Assembly: GCA_963674835.2 (NCBI GenBank)
Contig: CAXXKC010000002.1
Span: 1,426,001-1,490,000 of the forward strand
Direction of reading: 5' to 3'
Origin: G963674835 sp963674835
GTDB taxonomy: Bacteria; Planctomycetota; Planctomycetia; Pirellulales; Thermoguttaceae
DNA: 64,000 bases
Part shown: positions 16,668 to 25,500 of the stretch, piece by piece
Layout of the letters: each line of letters begins with the position of its first letter
Position numbering within the stretch: the stretch's first letter is position 1
The notes under the pieces: model-generated
The model's input: only the letters and a program-made list of their open reading frames with translations
Told to the model about the DNA's origin: nothing
The model's database searches: none
Translations under genes and position numbers: made by a program

Positions 16668-17156
16668 ATGCAAGCCAAAGACGCGATTCGTGAGGTGGTT
16701 GAGCTCAGTCACATGGTCGTCAACGCGTATGTTCAGGATTTGGACGACGCCGATCTGCTGGTGCGGCCCGTGCCGGGGGCCAATCACACGGCGTGGCAGC
16801 TTGGGCACATGATTGTCGGCACGGGGCACATGCTGGAAGCGCTGGGGCACAAGGGGCCGGAGCTGCCGGCCGGATTCGCGGACCAGTACACCAAGGAAAC
16901 GGCGGCCAGCGACGATCCGGCGGCGTTCGCGACGAAGGACGAGTATGTGCGGTTGGCGGAAGCCGCCAAGGTGGCCGCCTTGGCGGCGCTCGAGGCTACG
17001 CCGGATGGCGATCTGGACAAGCCCGGACCGGAGGCGATGCGCGAGTATGCGCCGAAGGTCGCCTCGGTGCTGATGCTAGCGGGAACGCACTGGCTGATGC
17101 ACGCGGGCCAGATCGTGATCGTCCGGCGGAAGCTGGGAAAGCCGGTGTTGTTCTGA
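16668..17156 (+). CDS. DinB-like four-helix-bundle protein
   Basis: A 162-residue protein of the DinB/YfiT-like fold. Histidines typical of the metal site are present: AWQLGHMIVGTGHML in the second helix and THWLMHAGQIVIVRRKLGKP near the C-terminus. Members of the superfamily include bacillithiol/mycothiol S-transferases and damage-induced proteins; most are uncharacterised. ATG 16668 has GGAGGAAG upstream. No functional hint from the neighbours. Confidence 0.82.
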   Translation: MQAKDAIREVVELSHMVVNAYVQDLDDADLLVRPVPGANHTAWQLGHMIVGTGHMLEALGHKGPELPAGFADQYTKETAASDDPAAFATKDEYVRLAEAAKVAALAALEATPDGDLDKPGPEAMREYAPKVASVLMLAGTHWLMHAGQIVIVRRKLGKPVLF

Positions 17157-17183
17157 ACGCGGATCGCCGGCTCGGGCGGTTCG

Positions 17184-18323
17184 TCAGTCGCCCGGGAACT
17201 TCTGGATCAACAGGGCCGAGAGGACTTGGGCATAGACGCGGTGGCCGAAGTCGTTGGGATGGTTCACGCCGTTGCCGGTCATGTCCCAGTCCTTCTTGTG
17301 CTTGAGCAGTTCGGCCCACATGGACGTCATGTCGGCCAAGGCGATACCGGGGCCTGCGAGCGAGGCCAGGGCATCGCGGAACTGGGGAAACAGCTCCTGA
17401 CGCAACGTCACCCAATCCCGGTTGCCCAGCATGGTGGCGATCAGGATGAACTCGGCCTGGGGCCGTGCCTTGCGGACGGCGTCGATCATGGCTTGGATGT
17501 CGGCCCGGTAGGCGTCGGCCGAGCGGCCGCCGGAATCGTTCATGCCAAAGGCCAGGATGACGAGATCCGGCTCGGCCTGAATCACCTTGTTGATGTTGGC
17601 CCGTCCCCAGGTGGCGGTGGTGCCGCCGACGGCAAAGTTCTTCAGCGTCACCTTGCCGCCGTAGGTGGCTTCGAGGTTCTCCACCAGCAGGTCCTGAAAG
17701 GGCGGCTGGAAGGGAGCGGCTTTGGCCCAGCCGGATGCGTTGCAGCCGGTGGAGATGCTGTCGCCGAGCAGCGCGATCGTTAGCGGCTGCTTGTCGCGCA
17801 GCCTCTTGAGGGTGCGCGGCAACAGATCGCCGGCGAAGGCAGGAACCGGGCCGTGCCAGGCGTCGGGCTTGTGCGTGTAGGTGACCACGGTCTGCATGTC
17901 GTGGTATTCGTGGCTCGCGCCGAAGAGGATTTCGCCGTTGCCGTCGCGATGGGTCAGCGCGTAGGGCTGCGATTTTGGGGGACGGCGGAGATCCTGGGGC
18001 GTCTTGAACACGATGGCCGAGCCGGGCGGGAGGGTGATTTCCTTCGTGCCGGGTTTCCAGAGGTAATCGCGGCCTTCCGTGTAGGTGACCTCGCCCGAGG
18101 CGCTGGCGACGGAGAGGATGCGCGTCGGTTCGAAGAGGAGGGAGGCGGTGGGCGGGGCGTCGGGGTTGGCCTTGATGAACAGAACGGTCTCGCCTTGCAT
18201 CGTGTCGGAGAGCCAGAAGGGACGGAGCTTGGCGGCATCGAAACGCCAGGGCGTGGCGGGGTCGGCGGCCAGGGCGAAGGTGGCGCAGAAGACGGGAATG
18301 GAGAGGAGCAGGAGGTGTCGCAT
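17184..18323 (-). CDS. Secreted SGNH/GDSL-type esterase
   Basis: A 379-residue exported hydrolase. Signal peptide HLLLLSIPVFCATFALA, a beta-rich N-terminal domain of about 180 residues, then an SGNH domain with LLGDSIS (nucleophile Ser), FAVGGTTATWG (Gly), LAFGMNDSGG (Asn) and GNGVNHPNDFGHRVYAQ (His near the C-terminus). Such enzymes deacetylate or de-esterify carbohydrates. ATG 18323 gives the signal peptide directly; a frame extending to 18440 adds a basic, non-conserved stretch inside the neighbouring gene. It sits 5 nt downstream of the SDR gene at 18329, so the two are probably cotranscribed. Confidence 0.87.
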   Translation of the reverse strand: MRHLLLLSIPVFCATFALAADPATPWRFDAAKLRPFWLSDTMQGETVLFIKANPDAPPTASLLFEPTRILSVASASGEVTYTEGRDYLWKPGTKEITLPPGSAIVFKTPQDLRRPPKSQPYALTHRDGNGEILFGASHEYHDMQTVVTYTHKPDAWHGPVPAFAGDLLPRTLKRLRDKQPLTIALLGDSISTGCNASGWAKAAPFQPPFQDLLVENLEATYGGKVTLKNFAVGGTTATWGRANINKVIQAEPDLVILAFGMNDSGGRSADAYRADIQAMIDAVRKARPQAEFILIATMLGNRDWVTLRQELFPQFRDALASLAGPGIALADMTSMWAELLKHKKDWDMTGNGVNHPNDFGHRVYAQVLSALLIQKFPGD

Positions 18324-18328
18324 GCGGG

Positions 18329-19120
18329 TTAACTTTCCTGAGGTGGGACTTTTTCGGCGTAGCCAAGCGAGGCGCCGCCGTCGGGGCAGATAATCTGGCC
18401 GGTGATGAATGAGGCTTCGTCGCTGGCTAGGAAGGCGCACACTTCACCCATCTCTTCGGCGGTAGCCATGCGGCCCAAGAGATGCCAGCGATGAACGGCG
18501 TCGATGGCTTTTTGCGGGTCGTATTCGGACTCGGCCCATTGCTGGACGAGCGGCGTCATGACGCCGGCGGGAGCGACGGCGTTGACGCGCACGCCCTTGG
18601 GGGCGAGGTCGACAGCCAGGGCGCGAGTGAGGCCCATTTGCCCTCCTTTGGTCGACACATAGGCGACGGCCGCCGATTGGCCGATCAGGGCAACGGCGCT
18701 GGTCATGTTGACGATGGAGCCGCGAGTGGCAATGAGGTGGGGCAGGGCGAACTTGCAGCCCATGAAGGTGCTGGTGAGGTTCAGACGCAGGAGCCGCTCA
18801 AAATCGTCGACGCTGATCTGGTCGATGGTCATGGCCGGCGGATGCCAGCCGGCATTGTTGACCAGACAGTCGAGGCGGCCGAAGTGCTCGACGGTACTGT
18901 CGAAGAGGTGACGCATTTGGGCTTCGTCGCTCACATCGCAGGCGACGAACAGGGCGTCGGCGCCGGCTTGGCGGAGCTCGGTTTCGGCTTTCTGCCCGTT
19001 TTCCTGGCCGCGCGCCGCGATGACCACCTTGGCCCCGTGACGTGCAAAAACGCGGGCGCAGCCGAGGCCGATGCCCATCGACCCCCCAGTGATGATGGCT
19101 ACTTTGTCGGCGAGTTTCAT
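18329..19120 (-). CDS. Short-chain dehydrogenase (FabG-like)
   Basis: This 263-residue classical SDR has VAIITGGSMGIGLG, LDCLVNNAGWHPPA, SIVNMTSAVALIG (Ser), YVSTKGG (Tyr/Lys) and the C-terminal ITGQIICPDGGASLGY, all typical of FabG-like oxidoreductases. ARGQENG after the second strand suggests NADP use. It precedes the SGNH gene by 5 nt and is divergent from the sugar operon starting at 19269, so a role in sugar or polyol oxidation is possible but unproven. Confidence 0.87.
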   Translation of the reverse strand: MKLADKVAIITGGSMGIGLGCARVFARHGAKVVIAARGQENGQKAETELRQAGADALFVACDVSDEAQMRHLFDSTVEHFGRLDCLVNNAGWHPPAMTIDQISVDDFERLLRLNLTSTFMGCKFALPHLIATRGSIVNMTSAVALIGQSAAVAYVSTKGGQMGLTRALAVDLAPKGVRVNAVAPAGVMTPLVQQWAESEYDPQKAIDAVHRWHLLGRMATAEEMGEVCAFLASDEASFITGQIICPDGGASLGYAEKVPPQES

Positions 19121-19154
19121 GTCGGTTGCTCCGATTGCTCAAGGCCAGCTTACT

Positions 19155-19183
19155 TTTCACGCCCCGGCGGCGTCAACTATACT
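19155..19183 (+). promoter_or_regulatory. Possible promoter of the sugar operon
   Basis: TTTCAC (19155-19160), 17-nt spacer, TATACT (19178-19183). The -10 is good and the -35 poor, as expected for a promoter that needs an activator. It lies in the divergent gap between the SDR gene and the amidohydrolase. Confidence 0.3.
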
Positions 19184-19268
19184 CCGGTTCGACCGGAGAA
19201 CGCCCGGCGGGGGCGCCGCGGTATGGCCAAGGAATGTGGCGGCGCCGCAACCGTGTGAAAGGACTGCG

Positions 19269-20156
19269 ATGATTGAGTTTCCGATCGTCGACACGCACAT
19301 GCATCTGTGGGACACGGGGCGGCTGCGCTATGCGTGGCTGGACGGGTTGCCCGAGATCAATCGGCCGTTTCTGCCCGCGGACTACGAGGCGGCGTGCCAG
19401 CCGTACACGGTCGGGCGGACGGTCTTCGTCCAATGCGAGGCCGACCCGTCGCAGTCTCGGCAGGAAGTGCAGTGGGTGAGCGAGTTGGCGGCCGCAGATG
19501 GCCGGATCGGCGCGATTGTGGCGTGGGCGCCGCTGTCGCGAGGGGATGCGGCGCGGGCCGATCTGGAGTATCTGGCCGGCAATCCGCTGGTGAAGGGCGT
19601 CCGCGAGATCATCCAGTTTCAGGAAGACCCGACCTGGTGCTTGCGGGAGGAGATGGTTCGCGGGGTGCAGATGCTGGCGGAGTTTGGGCTGCGATTTGAG
19701 ATTTGTTTGAAGGGGGCCGAGCAGACGGCCAGCGCGATCGAGTTGGTGCGGCGGTGTCCCGGGGTGCGGTTTGTGCTGGACCACGTGGGCAAGCCGATGA
19801 TTGCGGCGGGCGAGATGGAGCCCTGGGCGTCGCAGCTTCGCGAGCTTGCGGCCATGGACGACGTGTGGTGCAAGCTGAGCGGCATGGTCGTGGAGGCGGA
19901 TCACCTGCGGTGGACGCCCGAGGACCTGCGGCCGTACCTGGATCATGCGGTCGAGTGTTTTGGAATGGACCGGGTGATGTGGGGCGGGGACTGGCCGGTC
20001 GTGTTGCTGGCGGCCCAATTGAGCCAGTGGATCGAAACGGCCGACGCGTGGAGCCGCCGGTTTGCCGAGGAGGAGCGGCGGAAGCTGTTTTGCCAGAACG
20101 CGCTGAATTGCTATGGGATGGTATTGGAACCACAAATACACGGAGATTGCACGTGA
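19269..20156 (+). CDS. Amidohydrolase of the L-fuconolactonase type
   Basis: A 295-residue TIM-barrel amidohydrolase of the family that includes L-fucono-1,5-lactonase. Diagnostic parts are IVDTHMHLWDTGRLRYAWL at the N-terminus, VREIIQFQEDPTWCL, VRFVLDHVGKPMI, WCKLSGMVVEAD and VMWGGDWPVVLL near the end. It should hydrolyse a sugar lactone. ATG 19269 follows AAGGA. Its last codons overlap the GTG of the next gene, a fucose/arabinose-isomerase-family protein, which strengthens a deoxy-sugar or aldonolactone role. Cytoplasmic. Confidence 0.85.
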   Translation: MIEFPIVDTHMHLWDTGRLRYAWLDGLPEINRPFLPADYEAACQPYTVGRTVFVQCEADPSQSRQEVQWVSELAAADGRIGAIVAWAPLSRGDAARADLEYLAGNPLVKGVREIIQFQEDPTWCLREEMVRGVQMLAEFGLRFEICLKGAEQTASAIELVRRCPGVRFVLDHVGKPMIAAGEMEPWASQLRELAAMDDVWCKLSGMVVEADHLRWTPEDLRPYLDHAVECFGMDRVMWGGDWPVVLLAAQLSQWIETADAWSRRFAEEERRKLFCQNALNCYGMVLEPQIHGDCT

Positions 20157-21559
20157 AGACTTCGCCGTTGACCTTCGCCGTCTTGTTAGGAAACCGAGGG
20201 TTCTTTCCCGCCTCGCTCATGGATAGCGCCCGAGCGGAGATGGGGGAGACGCTGCGGCGGCTGGGGTACGAGGCGCTGATGATGGAGCCGTCGGCGACGC
20301 GCCATGGGGCGGTGGAGACGCCGGAGGAGGGCCGGAAGTTTGCACGCTTTCTGGACGAGAACCGGGAAGCGGTCGACGGGGTCATCCTGACGCTGCCGAA
20401 TTTCGGGGACGAGAACGGGGCGGTCGCGGCGCTTCGGGAGGCGCGGTTGCCGATCCTGGTTCATGCGTATCCGGACAGTCTCGATGCGATGGACCCCAGC
20501 CGGCGTCGGGACGCGTTCTGCGGGAAGCTGTCGATCATGGACGTGTTGTGCCAGAACGATGTGGCCTTCACGGCGTTGAAACCGCACGTCGTGCATCCTG
20601 CGCAGGCGAAGTTTGCGGAGAACATCGACCATTTCGCCAGGTTGTGCCGGGTGGTGCGGGGGATGAAGTCGCTGACGGTCGGCGCGTTGGGCGCGCGGAC
20701 CACCGCGTTCAAAACGGTGCGCATCGACGAGCTGGCGCTGCAGGAGCGCGGGATCACGGTGGAGACGTTGGATTTGTCGGACATCATCGCCAGGGCAAAG
20801 GGGTACGCGGCCGACGACGCGAGGCTGCGGGCGAAGGCGAGCCGGCTGCACGAGTACACCTCGTGGTCCGAGGTGCCGGAATCGGCGGCGGAGAATCTGG
20901 CCCGGGTGGGTGCGGCGATCGACGAAGTGGTGGCCGAGATGGAGTTGGACGCCATCTCGCTGCGGTGTTGGCCGGAGCTGCAGAAGCAGCTTGGGGTATC
21001 GCCCTGCGTGTTGCTGAGCGAGATGAACGACCGCGGAATGCCCGCTGCCTGCGAGCTGGACACCGGCAGCGCCGTGGCGATGGCCGCAATGGGGCAGGCC
21101 TCGGGCGACACGACGGCATGCCTGGACTGGAACAACAACTATAGTGACGACGAAAACAAGTGCATTCTGTTCCATTGCGGGCCGGTGCCGCAGAGCATGA
21201 TGTCGGACAAGGGCAAGGTCGTCGATCACGCGATCCTGATGTCGGCCATGGGGCCCGGGTGCAGTTATGGGTGCAACGTGGGGCGGATGCGGTCCACACC
21301 GTTCACGTTTGGTGGGCTACTGACCAAGGGCGGGCGAGTGAAGATGTACCTGGGAGAAGGCCAGATCACCGAAGACCCCATCCCGCCCGAGTTCTTCGGC
21401 TGCGCAGGCGTGGCGGCGATCGACAATCTGCAGGACGTTCTGCTGACGATCGGCATGGCAGGCCACCGGCATCACGTGGCGGTTACGCCCGGCCGATGGA
21501 TTGCGCCCCTTACGGAGGCGTGTGAGAAGTATCTGGGGTTTGATGTGACGATGGTGTGA
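20153..21559 (+). CDS. L-fucose/L-arabinose isomerase-family protein
   Basis: 468 residues, beginning at a GTG that overlaps the preceding stop (GTGA), with GGAG upstream. The N-terminal half shows FAVLLGNRGFFPASLMD and EAVDGVILTLPNFGDENG, as in the sugar-isomerase fold. The C-terminal half has the presumed metal-site region MPAACELDTGSAVAMAAM, ACLDWNNNY, ILFHCGPVP and a terminal AGHRHHVAVTPG. Overall it looks like the uncharacterised FucI/AraA-related isomerases, not classical FucI (about 590 residues). It should interconvert an aldose and a ketose; the sugar is not deducible. The preceding lactonase-type gene suggests L-fucose or a related sugar. Confidence 0.8.
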   Translation: MKTSPLTFAVLLGNRGFFPASLMDSARAEMGETLRRLGYEALMMEPSATRHGAVETPEEGRKFARFLDENREAVDGVILTLPNFGDENGAVAALREARLPILVHAYPDSLDAMDPSRRRDAFCGKLSIMDVLCQNDVAFTALKPHVVHPAQAKFAENIDHFARLCRVVRGMKSLTVGALGARTTAFKTVRIDELALQERGITVETLDLSDIIARAKGYAADDARLRAKASRLHEYTSWSEVPESAAENLARVGAAIDEVVAEMELDAISLRCWPELQKQLGVSPCVLLSEMNDRGMPAACELDTGSAVAMAAMGQASGDTTACLDWNNNYSDDENKCILFHCGPVPQSMMSDKGKVVDHAILMSAMGPGCSYGCNVGRMRSTPFTFGGLLTKGGRVKMYLGEGQITEDPIPPEFFGCAGVAAIDNLQDVLLTIGMAGHRHHVAVTPGRWIAPLTEACEKYLGFDVTMV

Positions 21560-21594
21560 GCTGGCCGGTTTGAGGCCACAGCGGGAGGCTGCAT

Positions 21595-21638
21595 GCCCTC
21601 ACCCCCGGACCCCTCGCCCGCAAGTGGACGAGGGGAGG
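21595..21638. repeat. CCCTCACC-type dispersed repeat
   Basis: GCCCTCACCCCCGGACCCCT followed by CGCCCGCAAGTGGACGAGGG. The right part (CCCTCGCCCGCAAGTGGACGAGGGG) is partly self-complementary and could fold as a hairpin. It lies in the 154-bp gap between the isomerase and the nucleotidyltransferase and may separate their transcription. Confidence 0.5.
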
Positions 21639-21713
21639 CTTGTTGGGTTGGTGGTTTGACGGGTAGGATACGGGCACTACGTTCTTGGCTCCGAGGTCTG
21701 TCGGGGGACTGCG

Positions 21714-22568
21714 ATGAAGATCCGAAAAGCCGTGATCACGGCTGCCGGACGCCAGCAGGATCGCTTGCCGTTGCAGCGGTTTGTCGACCTGGATGGCGTG
21801 GAAAAGACGGCGCTGCAAATCATCCTGGAAGAGGTCGTCGACGCCGGGGTGGACGAAATCTGCCTGGTCGTGCGCCCCGGCAGCGAGCAGGCCTATACCG
21901 AGGCGGCGGGCGAGTTGGGCCGGCTGCTGGCGTTCGTCGAACAGCCGAAGCCGCGAGGGTACGGGGAGGCGTTGTGGCGGGCCGCCGAGTTCGTGGGGGA
22001 CGAGCCGTTCGCACACCTGGTGAGCGACCACCTGTACATCAGCGGCACGGATCGACGCTGTGCGCGGCAGTTGCTCGAGGTCGCCGAGGCAGAGCAGTGC
22101 TCGGTCTCGGCGGTGCAGGCGACGCGCGAAGGGATGTTGCAGTACTACGGGGCGATCGGGGGAACCCGCGTGGGAAAGCGAGCGGGGCTGTACCAGGTCG
22201 GGCAGGTTCTGGAAAAGCCGACGCCGACGGTGGCCGAGCAGGAACTGGTGGTTCCGGGACTGCGAGCTGGGCATTACCTGTGCCTGTTCGGCATGCACGT
22301 GTTCACACCGCTGGTGATGGAACTGTTGGGCGAGGAAGTTGCGCGAACGGCGGCCGAAGGGGGCGGCGAGCCGGTAATGCTCTCGCCGGCGCAGGCGGAA
22401 CTGGCGAGGCGGGAACGATACCTGGCCTTGGAGTTGCAGGGGAGCCGCTACAACATCGGGGTGAAGTACGGCCTGCTCATGGCGCAACTGGCGCTGGCGA
22501 TGAGCGGCAGCGACCGAGAGGAGATCCTTGCCCGGCTGGTCGAGTTGCTGGCCATGCGAAAGCAGTGA
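21714..22568 (+). CDS. GalU-like sugar-phosphate nucleotidyltransferase (divergent)
   Basis: 284 residues, close to GalU length. The order of elements follows UTP:glucose-1-phosphate uridylyltransferase: RKAVITAAGRQQDRLPLQ at the N-terminus, EEVVDAGVDEICLVVRPGSE, FVEQPKPRGYGEALWRA, FAHLVSDHLYIS and YYGAIGG. But the nucleotide-binding loop is GRQQDR where GalU has GLGTR, and the acidic pair is SDH in place of DD, so specificity or activity may differ. It ends 16 nt before a second, unrelated pyrophosphorylase fused to a kinase-like domain. The two probably act on the same pathway, or one regulates the other. Confidence 0.75.
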   Translation: MKIRKAVITAAGRQQDRLPLQRFVDLDGVEKTALQIILEEVVDAGVDEICLVVRPGSEQAYTEAAGELGRLLAFVEQPKPRGYGEALWRAAEFVGDEPFAHLVSDHLYISGTDRRCARQLLEVAEAEQCSVSAVQATREGMLQYYGAIGGTRVGKRAGLYQVGQVLEKPTPTVAEQELVVPGLRAGHYLCLFGMHVFTPLVMELLGEEVARTAAEGGGEPVMLSPAQAELARRERYLALELQGSRYNIGVKYGLLMAQLALAMSGSDREEILARLVELLAMRKQ

Positions 22569-22584
22569 AATGAGGCGTCCGGCC

Positions 22585-25500
22585 ATGGCAAGCGACCTGA
22601 TCAAGATCATCACCAGCGCAGACCCGGCGATTCGCGATCGTTCGCTGGAGGAGTTCTGCGGCGGAAGCGCCGAGGCGTTGATTGCGGCTGCCGAGGAGTT
22701 AGACGCCTTTCGCCGCACGAGCGGCAACCTCTACCAACAAGTGCGGGCGATCTTCTTTCTGTGTGCCATTTATCGGTACTACTTGCCGCAGAAGCTGGGA
22801 GCACACGTAGGGGCGCAGGTTCCGTACGCGGGATACGCGCATCTGCTGAACCGGCGGTTTGAAGAAGCCATCGACGTATTTCTCGACGCGCAGGATCGCG
22901 ACGGCCCGAGCGACGGCGTGGCCAGCGCGCTGGCGGCCGCCTATCACGCGTTGGGATTTCAGACCCTGGCCGACCAGGTACGGCGGAGCGTGCGGTCGAT
23001 TCGAGGCAACCAGTGGATGTTCCGCATGGGGCATCCGGCCGATCATCCGCTGCACCTGCATCCGCGGCTGCTGAAGCGCGACGCCGAAGGGGGGCCGTAT
23101 CCGATTCTGTCGGAGCGTACGCCGGTGCGGATGGACCTTTCGCACAGCGGGTGGAGCGACATCTTCTTCCTGGGAATGGACTTTCCCGAGGGGGCGAGGG
23201 TGTTGAACGTCTCGGTCGACCTGGGCGTGCGCGGGCGGGACTCGCGGCCGCTGCCGCCGATCGAGGTGTATCTGCGCGTGACGGACCGGCCCGTGCTGCG
23301 GCTGGCGAGCCTCGATCTCAAGTCGAGCGCCGAGGTGACGGCGCTGGCCGACGTGTTCGATTTTGCGAAGGATTACTTGGGACTGCTCAAGGCGGCCGTG
23401 ATCGCCGCCGGGATCATTCCGCCGGGTCTGGAAGGATCGGCACAAAAACTCGATGACGTGTTGGCCGGGCTGGTAGGGCCGGGGCTTGGACTGGAGTTGG
23501 TCAGCAAGGTCAACGACATTCCGAAGGGGTCGCGGCTGGCCGTGTCGACCAACCTGCTCGCGGCCATGATCACGTGCCTGATGCGGGCCACGGGGCAGAT
23601 CCGCTCGCTGACGGGGTCGCTAAGCGAGTCGGAGCGCCGCTTAGTGGCTGCGCGGGCGATCCTCGGCGAGTGGCTGGGCGGGTCCGGTGGCGGATGGCAG
23701 GACTCCGGGGGCGTTTGGCCGGGGATGAAGATGATCGAAGGCCGTCCGGCCGGAGAGGGCGATACGGAATTCGGCGTGAGTCGCGGCCGGTTGCTGCCGG
23801 ACCATCACATCTACACGGAATCGGAAGTGAGCCGCCAGACGCGGCAGCAGATTTGCGACAGTTTCGTGCTGGTGCACGGGGGCATGGCGCAGAACGTGGG
23901 GCCGATCCTGGAGATGGTCACGGAGAAGTACCTTCTGCGATCGGCCGCAGAATGGCGGGCGCGGCAAGAGGCCATGAAGATCATGCGCTCGATCGAAGAC
24001 GCGTTGCAGCGGGGGTCGATTGCCGACCTGGCGGACGCGACGGCGCGGAATTTCTTCGGGCCGATCCAGACGATCATTCCCTGGGCGTCGAATCACTACA
24101 CGGAGACGCTGATTGCCGACGTTCGCAAACGGTTTGGGCGGGCGTATTGGGGATTTCTGATGTTGGGCGGTATGTCGGGCGGGGGCATGGGGTTCATCTT
24201 CGATCCGGCGCACAAGGCCAAGGCGCAGGATTATCTCCAAGAGATGATGAGCCGCACGAAGCGCCGTCTGCAACATGCGCTGCCTTTTGCGATGGAACCG
24301 GTCGTCTACGATTTCGCCATCAACGATTGCGGCACGGCGGCGGAGCTTTGGGAAGGGGACGAAGCGTTTATGCCGCGCAGCTACTATGCCCTCTGCGCCC
24401 CGCAGTGGCTGCGGCACGACGTCCTCCAGCTCAGTCCGGCCGTGCAGAGCGAGATTTCGCGGTTTGCGGCCGCCTGCCGTACACATCCTCGATTGGTCGG
24501 GTCGACGGAATCGCTGTTTGCAGAGCTCTTTCCGCAGCCGAGCGCGGAGCAGCTCAGCCAGGTGACCTTGAAGCGACTGTTGGACGACAACGGGTTCGAC
24601 CCCGAGCTGCACGAGCAGATCCGGGCCGACATGCGTGCCGGGCGGATCGGGCTGGCACAGAATCGCTTGCCGGCCAGCACGCTGATCGACGACGTGGAAG
24701 AGGAGGATGTGGTCGACTGCACGGAGGCGGGAGCGTGCGGAGGCGATTGCCGGAAGCTCGGCGAGGCCGCGCTGCGCCGAGGGGAAGTGGCCGTGTTGAC
24801 GTTGGCCGCCGGCACGGGAAGCCGCTGGACCCAGGGGGCCGGCGTGGTCAAGGCACTGCATCCGTTCTGCCGGTTTCACCGTCGGTATCGGAATTTTCTT
24901 GAGGTCCACCTCGCCAAGAGCCGGCGCGTTGGCCGGGAGTACGGTGTGCCCGTGCCGCACTTGATCTCGACCAGCTACCTGACGCACGAGCCGATCGCCG
25001 AGTCGCTTGAGCGGAGCGACCGCTACGGTTACGAGGGGCCGCTGGAGCTGTCGCCGGGGCGGTCGGTCGGGCTGCGGATGATTCCGATGCCCCGCGACTT
25101 GCGGTTCGCGTGGGAGGAGATGCCGCAGCAGTTGCTGGACGTGCAGGCGCAGAAAGTGCGGGAAAGCCTCCACGCGTCGCTGATCGCTTGGGCCGACAGT
25201 TGCGGGGGTGGGAGCGATTACACCGACAATCTGCCCATGCAGTGTCTCCATCCGACCGGGCATTGGTTCGAGGTGCCGAACCTGTTGCGCAACGGCACGC
25301 TGGCGAGGCTTCTGGCCGATCGGCCGCAGTTGAAGTACATCATGCTGCACAACCTGGATACGTTAGGGGCCGATCTGGATGCGGGCCTGCTGGGACTGCA
25401 CATCGGTGAGGGAGTGTGCCTGAGCTTCGAAGTGATTCCGCGGCGGATCGACGACCGGGGCGGCGGTTTGGCGCGGGTGAATGGCCAGGTGCGCCTGGTG

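Noticed and set aside
23641..25350. 569-codon open frame antisense to the kinase-like/UDPGP fusion
   Set aside because: GC-rich third positions keep the opposite strand open; the sequence is His/Arg/Gln-rich with no motifs and no start site, while the plus strand gives clear domains.
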